Positions 1-7,892 of a DNA stretch of 64,000 nucleotides are shown here, one piece after another. Below the pieces are notes generated by a model, which did no database searches, had not been told where the DNA came from, and saw only the letters and a list, made by a program, of their open reading frames with translations. Position 1 is the first letter of the stretch. Each line of letters starts with the position of its first letter. This DNA comes from Bin87 sp965232895 (GTDB lineage Bacteria; Chloroflexota; Dehalococcoidia; Lucifugimonadales; UBA3495): NCBI GenBank assembly GCA_965232895.1, contig OZ247430.1, forward strand, positions 744,001-808,000, in the 5' to 3' direction. Position numbers and translations under genes: made by a program.

Positions 1-51
1 TGACGCCAGCGTTCAATCAGCCTTCATTCGCCAACATGATATGGCCTGAAA

Positions 52-1209
52 ATGCTCTTCGCTCAATCTAAACAGCAAATACAGGCGGCAGTCAGCGACG
101 CGGTTACCGGGCACAAGGCCCTGCGGTTATCAGGCTTGTGGAAATCTTTTCGGGACACGCAAGCCGTCGCCAACGTTGACCTTGACGTTGAACCCGGCGA
201 GATCCTGTGCCTGCTGGGCCCCAGCGGCTGCGGGAAGACCACCACCCTGCGCCTGATCGCCGGTTTTGACGCCCCCGACGCCGGGACGATAGAGATTGGC
301 GGGCGCACCGTGTACGGGCCGGGCGTGAACGAGAGCCCGGAGAAGCGCCGCGTCGGCATGGTGTTCCAGGAAGGCGCCCTGTTCCCCCACCTGACCGTTG
401 CCCAGAACATCGCCTTCGGGCTGGGTCGGGCGCGGCATCGCAAGGAGCAGGTGGCTGCGGCGTTGCGCATGGTTGATCTGGAAGGGTACGACGAACGGTA
501 TCCGCACCAGATCTCGGGCGGACAGCAGCAGCGCGTGGCGCTGGCCCGCGCCCTGGCGCCGGAGCCTGACCTGATCCTCATGGATGAACCCTTCTCCAGC
601 CTGGACCGGAGCCTGCGGGAACAGCTACGCACCGAGGTGCGGGCCATTTTGCGGGAGCGGGGCGCCACCGTGGTCTGCGTGACCCACGACCAGGAAGAGG
701 CCATGCAGCTGGGCGACCGCGTCGTGGTGATGAACGCGGGGAAGATCGAACAGCTGGGCTCGCCCGAGTCGATATTTCACAACCCGGACAATCGGTTCAC
801 CGCCGAGTTCTTCGGCACCGCCGACTTCCTGCCGGCGTGGCGGGATGGAGACTTCCTGGCCTGCGAGGTGGGCAGCATGCCCTGGCCGTCGTTCTGGCCC
901 TCGCCCTGGCCGGAGCACAAGGTCCTGCAGGTGATGGTGCGCCCCGACTGCATGGACATCGTGCCGGACCCCTCGGGCGATTGCACCGTGACCCGGCAGG
1001 AATTCATGGGCGCCTTCCACATGTACACGGTGGAGTTGCCATCCGGTCAGCAGGTCCAGGTGATGAAGTCCCACGTGGAGCACGTCGAGCCCGGCTCCCG
1101 GGTTCGCATCGTCCTCCGCGACGGCCACAAGCTCTTGCCCTTCGTGGACGGCCAGGCCTTCTTCGACGGGCCGGCCTACCTGGCGGAGTTGAACGGAACG
1201 CACGGGTAG
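52..1209 (+). CDS. ABC transporter ATP-binding protein (iron/polyamine/sulfate importer type)
   Basis: A 385-residue cytoplasmic ATPase that would power a binding-protein-dependent importer. Seen: Walker A GPSGCGKTT near residue 57, Q-loop VFQEG, ABC signature SGGQQQR, Walker B LILMDEPF, and the switch histidine in VTHDQEEA. A C-terminal extension of about 130 residues after the nucleotide-binding domain fits the TOBE-type regulatory domain of FbpC/PotA/CysA proteins. The N-terminus has about 25 residues before the domain, so a later start is possible. The permease and binding-protein genes would lie upstream of the window. A strong terminator follows, so this is probably the last gene of its operon. 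The family (CUT2/Fe3+/spermidine class) is well supported; the substrate (iron, polyamine or other) cannot be told from this gene alone. Confidence 0.9.
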   Translation: MLFAQSKQQIQAAVSDAVTGHKALRLSGLWKSFRDTQAVANVDLDVEPGEILCLLGPSGCGKTTTLRLIAGFDAPDAGTIEIGGRTVYGPGVNESPEKRRVGMVFQEGALFPHLTVAQNIAFGLGRARHRKEQVAAALRMVDLEGYDERYPHQISGGQQQRVALARALAPEPDLILMDEPFSSLDRSLREQLRTEVRAILRERGATVVCVTHDQEEAMQLGDRVVVMNAGKIEQLGSPESIFHNPDNRFTAEFFGTADFLPAWRDGDFLACEVGSMPWPSFWPSPWPEHKVLQVMVRPDCMDIVPDPSGDCTVTRQEFMGAFHMYTVELPSGQQVQVMKSHVEHVEPGSRVRIVLRDGHKLLPFVDGQAFFDGPAYLAELNGTHG

Positions 1210-1235
1210 AGACCCGCTGGCGCTGCTGATTAGCG

Positions 1236-1264
1236 ATGCCGCCCGGATGGGGCGGCATTTTTTG
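1236..1264 (+). terminator. Rho-independent terminator after the ABC ATPase gene
   Basis: An 8-bp perfect stem (ATGCCGCC / GGCGGCAT) with a short loop is followed by a run of six T. It starts about 27 bp after the stop codon of the transporter ATPase. Confidence 0.85.
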
Positions 1265-1664
1265 GTTTAACGCTCCCGGTCCTCCCTGACGTACCGGGCA
1301 GAGCAGTCGAGGTTGCCGCCAAGTCGTTCGACGATGCGGCGGCAACCTCGTCGGCGGCTTTCATCAACCCATGCGTACCCAATTTGTTATTGCGAGGAGC
1401 GGAGCGACGCGGCAATCCCGCTGGCGGAGAGATGACTGTTCCGGCAGCGAGATTGCCGCGCTTCGTGTAGATTGATTATGGCTGGGGGTCGCACGACGGG
1501 TCGACCGTTGTCCCGATACCTGCTGTCGACAACCTCCGGGCGCCTCCGTCATATAATATTGCTTGCGCGTAATGATCCACGCGACAAGGACGCGGATGGG
1601 CAGAAGTCGGCCAGGACCGGCGCCCACGTAGCGTCCGCAGCCAGTTTGCATCAGGGAGATTCGC
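1265..1664. repeat. Gene-free interval with a dispersed inverted repeat
   Basis: About 400 bp with no supported gene. It contains TTGCGAGGAGCGGAGCGACG followed by CGGCAATC (about 1388-1418) and an inverted partner GATTGCCGCG near 1451-1460, giving a 10-bp CGCGGCAATC/GATTGCCGCG inverted repeat. This motif resembles the short REP-like elements scattered in many environmental bacterial genomes. A TATAAT hexamer at 1552-1557 could be the -10 box for the HAD hydrolase gene, but no good -35 box is visible. Confidence 0.5.
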
Positions 1665-2351
1665 TTGAACCACATCAAAGCAATTTTCTTCGACGGGGAC
1701 GACACCCTCTGGGACTTCCGCTCCGCCATGTTGAGCGCGCTGGAGGTGACGCTGGTTGAGCTGCGGCGGATGGCAGGCAACGAGGCGGCGGAAGCCCTCA
1801 CCGTGCAACGGATGACGGAGATCCGGGAGGCCGTCGCCGAGGAGATGAGCGAGGCCACCACCTCGGTGGAGGTAATCCGACACGAGGCCCTGGCGCGGAC
1901 GCTGTCCGAGGTCGGGCATCCCAGCGATGACGGGTCCCGGCGGCTGTACGAGGTTTACACCGAGGCCCGGTTCGAGGCGACCCGGCCGTTCCCGGGCGTG
2001 GTCGACGTACTGAACGACCTCAAGGGCCGGTACATGCTCGGCCTGGTGTCCAACGGCAACACCCACCCGGAGCGGGCCGGTCTCGACGGGGTTTTCAACT
2101 TTGCGATCCTGGCCGTGGAGTGCGGCATCGCCAAGCCCGAACCGCGCATCTTCGAGCTGGCTTTGGACAAGTGCGGCTGCGACGCATCGCAGGTGGTCCA
2201 CGTTGGTGATTCCCTGCAGTCCGACATTGCGGGCGCAAACGGGTGCGGCATACGCAGCGTGTGGCTGAACCCGGACGGCGCGGCGAACGATTCGGGCATC
2301 ACGCCGGGTCACGAGATCAGCGACCTGAGGGAGTTGCTGGAGTTCCTGTAG
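1665..2351 (+). CDS. HAD-superfamily hydrolase (subfamily IA)
   Basis: A 228-residue predicted phosphatase-type HAD enzyme. Seen: motif I FFDGDDTLWD with the nucleophile and acid Asp pair near residues 9-11, motif II VSNGNT with the phosphate-binding Ser/Asn, motif III Lys in GIAKPEPR, and motif IV GDSLQSDIAGA with the Mg-binding acid residues. A helical cap lies between motifs I and II, as in subfamily IA. The start is a TTG preceded by GGGAGA; no ATG gives a complete motif I. The gene stands alone, with a gap of about 90 bp before the DtxR-type regulator. The class is certain but the substrate (small phosphorylated metabolite or nucleotide) is unknown. Confidence 0.88.
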   Translation: MNHIKAIFFDGDDTLWDFRSAMLSALEVTLVELRRMAGNEAAEALTVQRMTEIREAVAEEMSEATTSVEVIRHEALARTLSEVGHPSDDGSRRLYEVYTEARFEATRPFPGVVDVLNDLKGRYMLGLVSNGNTHPERAGLDGVFNFAILAVECGIAKPEPRIFELALDKCGCDASQVVHVGDSLQSDIAGANGCGIRSVWLNPDGAANDSGITPGHEISDLRELLEFL

Positions 2352-2444
2352 CGACGCCGAAGTCGAGAATGCAACCGGACGGCGTCAGCCGGCGGATGGA
2401 GTATAATCGCGCCAATCCTAGACTTATCCCCGGAGGGAGGGGTA

Positions 2445-3218
2445 GTGCCGCGACCGCGTAAAACCGCCACCGAACCCAGGGTGCAGACCAAAGGGCACGA
2501 CACGCCGGACCGACTGTCCCCGGTTACCGAGAACTACCTGCTGTCCCTGTACAAGATGTGGGAGGACTCGGAGATCCCGACGCTGACGCAGCTTACCGAG
2601 ACCCTCCGGCAGTTGCCGCCTACGGAAGGCCTGGGCACCTCGGTCCCGTCAGTTGCCGGGATGCTGCGGCGGATGCAGAAGCAGGGCCTGGTGGATATCG
2701 GCAGCGACAAGCGCATCCGGATGACGAGGCGAGGACAGACCGAAGGCGAGAACATCGCGCGCCGCCACCGGCTGGCGGAGTGGCTCGTGGTGAGCCTGCT
2801 GGGCATGGAGCTCCACGAGGCCCACATCGAGGCGCACCAACTGGAGCACGGCATGTCCGACGCCATGGAAGCCAAGCTCATGGAGCGGTTGGGCAACCCG
2901 ACCCACTCACCATTCGGCTGGCCGATACCGGGCAGCGGACCAACCACGCCGTCGCCGGGCGCGGTCACCCTGGACAACGCCGTTAGCGGCACAGCCTACG
3001 TGGTGGACCGGGTCCCGGAAGAAGATGCGGAGTTGCTGAAATTCCTGGGCGCGGCGCGGCTGGTGCCGGAGCGCCGGATCACCCTGCTGGAGGGCATGCC
3101 CTACCTGGGGGTCATGCAGGTGGAGACGGAGGTGGACCGCATCTCCATCGGCTACAACGTAGCGCGGCAGATCGTCGTGCGGCCGGCCGTGGAAAACGAG
3201 GGAGACGACTACCTTTAG
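2445..3218 (+). CDS. DtxR-family metal-dependent transcriptional regulator
   Basis: A 257-residue DNA-binding protein. Residues about 25-100 form a winged helix (SPVTENYLLSLYKMWED, then SVAGMLRRMQKQGLVD), followed by the metal-binding dimerisation region typical of DtxR/MntR (RRHRLAEWLVVSLLGM, then EAHIEAHQLEHGMSDAMEAKL, with the His and Glu ligands). The C-terminal part (about 165-250) looks like an SH3/FeoA-like domain. Family members repress metal-uptake genes when Fe(II) or Mn(II) is bound. The start is GTG, chosen because GGAGGGAGGGG lies directly before it; a TATAAT hexamer lies at 2402-2407. The metal specificity cannot be read from the sequence. The ABC ATPase upstream could be a target if it imports iron, but that is only inference. 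Confidence 0.88.
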   Translation: MPRPRKTATEPRVQTKGHDTPDRLSPVTENYLLSLYKMWEDSEIPTLTQLTETLRQLPPTEGLGTSVPSVAGMLRRMQKQGLVDIGSDKRIRMTRRGQTEGENIARRHRLAEWLVVSLLGMELHEAHIEAHQLEHGMSDAMEAKLMERLGNPTHSPFGWPIPGSGPTTPSPGAVTLDNAVSGTAYVVDRVPEEDAELLKFLGAARLVPERRITLLEGMPYLGVMQVETEVDRISIGYNVARQIVVRPAVENEGDDYL

Positions 3219-3328
3219 GTCAAACGGTTCCGTTTGGATTCCGTTGGTTCCTCGCATATCGGCCCCGCAGTCGCCAACCTTAACCAAACGTAACCGGTAT
3301 GGGTTTGTCCCGCGTTAGAGCGTGAAAG

Positions 3329-3376
3329 AGGGCGGTTCACCGCTTGTTGATACCGGAAACAAGCAGGAACCGCCCT
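3329..3376 (-). terminator. Long hairpin downstream of tRNA-Phe, possible terminator
   Basis: A 10-bp outer stem (AGGGCGGTTC / GAACCGCCCT) encloses a second 7-bp stem (GCTTGTT / AACAAGC). It lies 14 bp beyond the tRNA 3' end on the minus strand. The T-tract is weak (CTCTTTC), so termination is plausible but not certain. Confidence 0.5.
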
Positions 3377-3389
3377 TGTATTGAGAAAG

Positions 3390-3466
3390 TGGTGCCGAGG
3401 GGCGGATTCGAACCACCGACACCGGCATTTTCAGTGCCGTGCTCTACCAGGCTGAGCTACCTCGGC
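3390..3466 (-). tRNA. tRNA-Phe (GAA anticodon)
   Basis: The minus strand folds as a full cloverleaf. The acceptor stem is GCCGAGG paired with CCTCGGC, the D arm is AGCTCAGCCTGGTAGAGCA, the anticodon stem CGGCA/TGCCG holds loop CTGAAAA with anticodon GAA, and the T arm contains GTTCGAATC. The 3' CCA end is encoded after discriminator A. It stands alone, with no other tRNA nearby. Confidence 0.97.
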
Positions 3467-3524
3467 TAATCGGACTTTAATCATAGACGGACGTGTCAAT
3501 CGTGTCAATTCAGTCCGCTTCTTC

Positions 3525-3559
3525 GGCAGGGCAATCGCATTTTGAACGATTGCCCTGCC
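3525..3559. repeat. 13-bp perfect inverted repeat
   Basis: GGCAGGGCAATCG and CGATTGCCCTGCC flank a 9-nt loop. No T-run follows, so this looks like a palindromic repeat element rather than a terminator. It sits in a gene-free stretch of about 560 bp between tRNA-Phe and rpsA. Confidence 0.7.
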
Positions 3560-3788
3560 GACGTTCCCGCTTTCGAGGGAAGCCAGTGGGGGACCAGGCG
3601 CGTCTCGCCGACCATGAATACTCTCTACGCAGGAACGCTCTCTACAATCGACGGCTTCCGGATTTCACCGGAGTGACGGGTGTGGATTTTTGAAATGCGA
3701 TTGCCTGGGCTTCTGCGGCACACCCGGTACCGCGGCGCCGAGTGCGGGCGGTTCCGGATACGGCGGTCTGTCGGTATGCGCGACACCA

Positions 3789-3836
3789 TGGGTCTCGTCG
3801 ACGCTGGGTCTCGCCGACGCTGGGTCTCGCCGACGC
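3789..3836. repeat. 16-bp unit tandemly repeated three times
   Basis: The unit TGGGTCTCGCCGACGC occurs three times in a row; the first copy has one T for C change. It lies in the non-coding interval upstream of rpsA. The unit length is not a multiple of three, and the same stretch shows no convincing coding potential in any frame. Confidence 0.8.
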
Positions 3837-3892
3837 TATTCCTGCCCCGGTGGGCCCGAAGTGGGGCTTTCGGCGCGCCTCGCGCCTCGCGG

Positions 3893-3921
3893 TTGCAATT
3901 TGTGTGCGGTATAAGTATTAT
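3893..3921 (+). promoter_or_regulatory. Predicted sigma-70 type promoter for rpsA
   Basis: TTGCAA (-35) and TATTAT (-10) are separated by 17 nt, about 110 bp before the rpsA start codon. An overlapping TATAAG could shift the exact -10. The surrounding sequence is locally AT-rich. Confidence 0.55.
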
Positions 3922-4029
3922 TAGGCAGGCGAATTGTGGGGAAAGTGATCCAAGCGAGAACGGAGTACCTGCTCGACCTATGCGGCCGCGCCAATTGGCC
4001 GTAAGCAAGAGTAAGGAGCAACTTAACTG

Positions 4030-5130
4030 ATGGTAGCCCAGGACCCTAACGTAGTCGAAGTCACCGATATGTCGCAACTCCCGGAGTCGGCTTTTTCGCC
4101 GAGGGAGTATCGGAGGGGCGACTTGGTGACCGGCGAGATAGTGCGCATCGATGACGAGGGTATGGTCATCAGCGCCGGACTCAAGACCGAGGGCATTGTT
4201 CCGCCACAAGAAATGCGGACACTCACCGACGAAAAGCGTGAGCAAATGCAACCGGGCGCCAATGTGATTGTCATTCACCTGAACAATCGCGGTCCGGGAG
4301 GGATGGCGGTATTCTCTTACGACCAGGCGCAGGAGAAGCAGGTCTGGGAAGACCTGATCGAACTGCACAAGCAGGACTCCGAGCTTTCCGCCAAGGTGGT
4401 ACAGCACAACAAGGGCGGCCTGGTGGTCGACTGGGAAGGCGTGCGCGGGTTCGTGCCCTTCTCCCAGATGGCGCCGGTGCCGAAAGAAGGCCGCATCGAG
4501 CATCTGGACGCCCGGATCGGCGAGGATGCCCGGTTCAACATCCTGGAGCTGGACGCTCAGCGTGAGAAGTTGGTGCTGACCGAGCGACGTATCTGGCGTC
4601 AGCTGCGCAACGCCGCCAAGGAACGCCTGCTGGAAGAGTTGCAGGAAGGCCAGATCGTGCAGGGCACGGTCAGGTCGATGCGCGGGTTCGGGGCGTTTGT
4701 GGACCTGGGCGACGCGGAAGGGCTGGTGCCCATCTCGGAGCTGTCCTGGTCGATGATCAAGTCTCCGGAGGAAGTGGTCAGCGTAGGCGACGACCTGACG
4801 CTCAAGGTGCTGCGCGTGGACCGGGAGGCCAGCAAGATTTCCCTGAGCCTGAAGCGCACCCAGCCGGAGCCCTGGGACACGGTGCCGGAGCGATACCACG
4901 TTGGTGATATTGTCGACGGGACCGTCACGCGGCTGATGGACTTTGGCGCCTTCGTGAAGCTGGAAGACTGGGTCGAGGGCCTGGTGCACATCTCCGAGCT
5001 ATCCGCGCGCCGGATGGAGCATCCCCGGGAAATCGTCTACCAGGGTCAGCTGATCAAGGTGCAGATCCTGAGCATCGACATCGAACGGAAGCGGATGAGC
5101 CTGAGCTACCGCAAGGTGTACGGACTGTAA
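4030..5130 (+). CDS. rpsA: 30S ribosomal protein S1 (S1 RNA-binding domain protein)
   Basis: A 366-residue RNA-binding protein made of S1 OB-fold domains, roughly at residues 28-100, 115-185, 204-275 and 290-362; the second is the most divergent. The last two have the classic pattern GTVRSMRGFGAFVDLGDAEG...VPISELSW and GTVTRLMDFGAFVKLEDWVEG...VHISELS. Short S1 proteins with three to four domains are usual in several non-proteobacterial phyla, against six in Escherichia coli. S1 helps load mRNA onto the 30S subunit. AAGGAG lies about 11 nt before the ATG. The gene has its own promoter and is followed by a bidirectional hairpin terminator, so it is monocistronic. Confidence 0.93.
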   Translation: MVAQDPNVVEVTDMSQLPESAFSPREYRRGDLVTGEIVRIDDEGMVISAGLKTEGIVPPQEMRTLTDEKREQMQPGANVIVIHLNNRGPGGMAVFSYDQAQEKQVWEDLIELHKQDSELSAKVVQHNKGGLVVDWEGVRGFVPFSQMAPVPKEGRIEHLDARIGEDARFNILELDAQREKLVLTERRIWRQLRNAAKERLLEELQEGQIVQGTVRSMRGFGAFVDLGDAEGLVPISELSWSMIKSPEEVVSVGDDLTLKVLRVDREASKISLSLKRTQPEPWDTVPERYHVGDIVDGTVTRLMDFGAFVKLEDWVEGLVHISELSARRMEHPREIVYQGQLIKVQILSIDIERKRMSLSYRKVYGL

Positions 5131-5161
5131 GCGCAAACTCCGCGCCGCGGCAGAACGTTTC

Positions 5162-5189
5162 AGGGGCGACGACCGTCGCCCCTATTTTG
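5162..5189. terminator. Bidirectional terminator between rpsA and the convergent hypothetical gene
   Basis: A 10-bp perfect stem (AGGGGCGACG / CGTCGCCCCT) with a 2-nt loop is followed by ATTTTGTTG. It overlaps the last codons of the convergent minus-strand gene. Confidence 0.75.
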
Positions 5190-5973
5190 TTGCCTGGAGC
5201 GCCGGAAGGTCGATGTCGTTGACTATGAGGTGACCTGGGTCGGCGGCGTTCTCATCGTCGCGCAACTCGCGGAGCCGCTCCAGACCGCGTCGCGTATCGC
5301 TGGCCACACGAGCCGGATGCCACTTGCGGATGCGACGCTTGAACAGCCAATAGGTGAACTCCTGCCAGGCCACCAGGGACAGATTCTGCGCGTCGTAGCC
5401 CCAGGATCCCTCAGCATCGGACAGAAATTGAGGCACCAGGTTGGCGCGGGTCTCGCCGTAGAGATGGCGGTAGGCGTCTTCGACCACGTCGTCGCTGTCA
5501 CCGTAGCAGCGGGCCAGCCGACTCTTGCGGATGGAGTCTTCCGTCACCAGTTGCAACGCCTCTTCGACCACCACGCCGTACCAGAAATTCAGGTGGGCAG
5601 TGTAACGGTAGGGCCCGATCAGTTGGCGGAACCGCTCCGGGCCGATGTCCTCGGGCAGACGCCCGTAAAACAGCAGGGCCTCCAGTTCGTCAGGAGGAAC
5701 CACATCGGGGATGGACAGGCACAGACGGTGGGCCAGGGTGATCCAGTCCAGCGCTTCGCCGCCGATGACGTAGCGCCAATTCCGCCCCCAAAGCTCCTCG
5801 TTGGGGAGGCTCCAGCGACCGATGGCGTCCAGCAGCGCGATGTACCATGGTTCTACCAGGCCGGCCCGGGACCGCAGCCGCTCGATGACGTGGTCGTAAG
5901 CCGGCAGGGCTCCGCCCTCGTCGCCCGCCGGCGAGATGACAGCGACCCCGGTGTCGTCCACCGTGAAAGTCAT
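5182..5973 (-). CDS. Hypothetical protein, translationally coupled to polX
   Basis: A 263-residue soluble protein that I do not recognise. It is rich in Trp, Tyr and Arg (LPNEELWGRNWRYVIGG, HLNFWYGVVVEEAL, WQEFTYWLFKRRIRKW) and has no signal peptide, membrane segment or Cys cluster. The ATG shown overlaps the polX stop codon as ATGA, the arrangement of translational coupling; a longer in-frame extension upstream runs inside polX and is unlikely to be used. The tight coupling suggests that the two proteins are needed together, possibly in DNA repair, but that is inference from position only. Confidence 0.75.
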   Translation of the reverse strand: MTFTVDDTGVAVISPAGDEGGALPAYDHVIERLRSRAGLVEPWYIALLDAIGRWSLPNEELWGRNWRYVIGGEALDWITLAHRLCLSIPDVVPPDELEALLFYGRLPEDIGPERFRQLIGPYRYTAHLNFWYGVVVEEALQLVTEDSIRKSRLARCYGDSDDVVEDAYRHLYGETRANLVPQFLSDAEGSWGYDAQNLSLVAWQEFTYWLFKRRIRKWHPARVASDTRRGLERLRELRDDENAADPGHLIVNDIDLPALQATK

Positions 5974-7769
5974 GGTCGGGATGCCGCAGCGCTTCGGGCC
6001 CCTGCCATCGCCGCGAAACGATCGGGTCGTTGCCCTTTCGGGGCGCGAAGCCAACCGAGAAACTCGCCTGCCGGATAGGTGTTCAGGACGTGCTCGGGCC
6101 CACACCAGGCGCGTCGGGCCACGGCCACCCCGAAGGTGCGGTTCGCAAGTCCGTCAACGTGGTGTGAGTCGGTGTTGATGACCAGCGGGACGCCCAACTC
6201 GCGGGCGCGGGCCGCGTGCGTGTCCTTGAGGTCCAGGCGCTCCGGAGCCGCGTTGATTTCCATCGCAGTGCCGGTGTCGCGGGCGGTTTGCAGCAGGGCC
6301 TCGATGTCGAACTCAACCGGGTCGCGACGGCCCAGCAGCCGCGTGGAGGCATGCCCGATGACGGTGACGTAAGGGTTCTCCATGGCGCGGGTGATCCGCC
6401 GGGTCATGGTGTCTCGGTCCTGGGTCATGGCGTTGTGAACGGAGGCGATGACCCAGTCCAGCATGCCCAGCACGTCGTCGGGGAAGTCCATGGCGCCGTC
6501 GGCGCGGATGTCCACCTCGGAGCCGCAGAGGATGGTCATGTCGTACCGGGACTGGAGGCTTTTCAAGATTTCGATCTGACGTGCCAGACGGTCGGGGGTC
6601 AGGCCGTTGGCGACGCCCAGACCCTGGGAATGGTCGGTGAGCGCCATGTACTCGTAGCCCATGGCGGCCACGGCGGCAACCATCTCCTCCAGGGGGAACT
6701 TGCCGTCGCTCCAGTCGCTGTGGAGATGCAAGTCACCCCGGAGGTCGGACTCCGTAATCAGGTTGGGCAGGTTGCCATCGCGGGCAGCGTCCAACTCGTC
6801 GGCGCCGCGGCGGAGCTCCGGCGCAATCCAGGGCAGATCCAGGCGGCCGTAGAATGATTCTTCGTCAGGGAAACGCTCCGTTTCGCCGCTTTCGATTACG
6901 GTGATGCCGTACTCGTTCAGAGACAGACCCCGGCGGTTGGCGTAATCGCGCAAGCGGATGTTGTGCTGCTGGCTGCCGGTGAAGTACTGGAGCATCGCGC
7001 CCATGGCGTGGGGCTCTCCGATGCGGAGGTCGATCTGGATGCCCGGATCGACTATCACGGATGTCTTGGAGTCGCCCTGGACCAGGACCTCGCGAACCGA
7101 CGGCAGAGCGGCCAGGGCCGGGCCGGTTTCGGACGGGTTCTCCGACACGGCGATGAGGTCCAGGTCGCCGATGGTCTCCTCCCAGCGGCGCAGCGATCCG
7201 GCCGGGGTGATGCTCACCAGCCCGGCGCAGGCGTCGAGCAGCTGGGCAGTTACGGCGGCGCAGGTCTCGGAAGCGATGCCCAGGGGTGTGCGGTCGGAGC
7301 GGGACCGCTGGGCCTGGATGTGACGCAGAATGTTTGCCACCGAGCGCTTGCCCATGCGCGGCAACTGTTCGAGCCGTCCGTCGGTCGCGGCCTGCTCCAG
7401 TTCGGCGACGGATCCGATGCCCAGCTCGTCCACGGCCGCTTTCACGGTCTTGGGCCCCATTCCGGGGACTTCCAGCAGCTCCAGGACGGTGGGGGGAAGT
7501 TCCTCGGCCAGGCGATCATAGGCGGCCACGTGGCCCGTAGCCACGTACTCCTGGACCTTTTCACTGATGGCCTTGCCGACGCCGGGGATTTTCTTCAGGT
7601 CATCCCCGGCGGCAGCCGCTGCGGCCAGCGACCAGCTCAGTTGTTCGATGGTGTTGGCGGCGCGCTGGTAGGCGCGAATCTTGAAGACGGTGTCGCCCTT
7701 GATCTCCAGCATGGCGGCCATGTTGTTGAACAGCTGGACGATGTCTTCGTTGGTGATCTGCGTGGTCAT
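5970..7769 (-). CDS. polX: DNA polymerase X with PHP-domain 3'-5' exonuclease
   Basis: A 599-residue repair polymerase, the usual length for bacterial PolX. Order of domains: helix-hairpin-helix 8-kDa region (about 1-90, with IPGVGKAISEKVQEY), a second HhH (VPGMGPKTVKAAVDELGIGS), the nucleotidyltransferase palm with GSLRRWEETIGDLDLIAVS (metal-binding DLD), then a C-terminal PHP domain from about residue 340 (DLHLHSDWSDG, LTDHSQGLGVANG, INTDSHHVD). Family members fill short gaps in base-excision repair, and the PHP domain removes 3' ends. The ATG shown starts the typical TNEDIVQLFNNMA helix; an ATG 14 codons upstream has no family match. It is the first gene of a two-gene unit with the hypothetical gene downstream. 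Confidence 0.95.
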   Translation of the reverse strand: MTTQITNEDIVQLFNNMAAMLEIKGDTVFKIRAYQRAANTIEQLSWSLAAAAAAGDDLKKIPGVGKAISEKVQEYVATGHVAAYDRLAEELPPTVLELLEVPGMGPKTVKAAVDELGIGSVAELEQAATDGRLEQLPRMGKRSVANILRHIQAQRSRSDRTPLGIASETCAAVTAQLLDACAGLVSITPAGSLRRWEETIGDLDLIAVSENPSETGPALAALPSVREVLVQGDSKTSVIVDPGIQIDLRIGEPHAMGAMLQYFTGSQQHNIRLRDYANRRGLSLNEYGITVIESGETERFPDEESFYGRLDLPWIAPELRRGADELDAARDGNLPNLITESDLRGDLHLHSDWSDGKFPLEEMVAAVAAMGYEYMALTDHSQGLGVANGLTPDRLARQIEILKSLQSRYDMTILCGSEVDIRADGAMDFPDDVLGMLDWVIASVHNAMTQDRDTMTRRITRAMENPYVTVIGHASTRLLGRRDPVEFDIEALLQTARDTGTAMEINAAPERLDLKDTHAARARELGVPLVINTDSHHVDGLANRTFGVAVARRAWCGPEHVLNTYPAGEFLGWLRAPKGQRPDRFAAMAGARSAAASRP

Positions 7770-7892
7770 GGTCAATACCTTACCACCGGCCAACAAGGGC
7801 GGGCAAGGCAAGGATCCGGCGTCGCGTGCTCGGACAAACTCAAGGGCGCCTGCTTTCGCGGGCGCCCCTGGACGTTCCGAATGTGAACTCGG

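Noticed and set aside
3625..4989. A 454-codon open frame antisense to rpsA, and a similar one antisense to amt (28632-29984)
   Set aside because: Both lie opposite well-defined genes and lack any family pattern.
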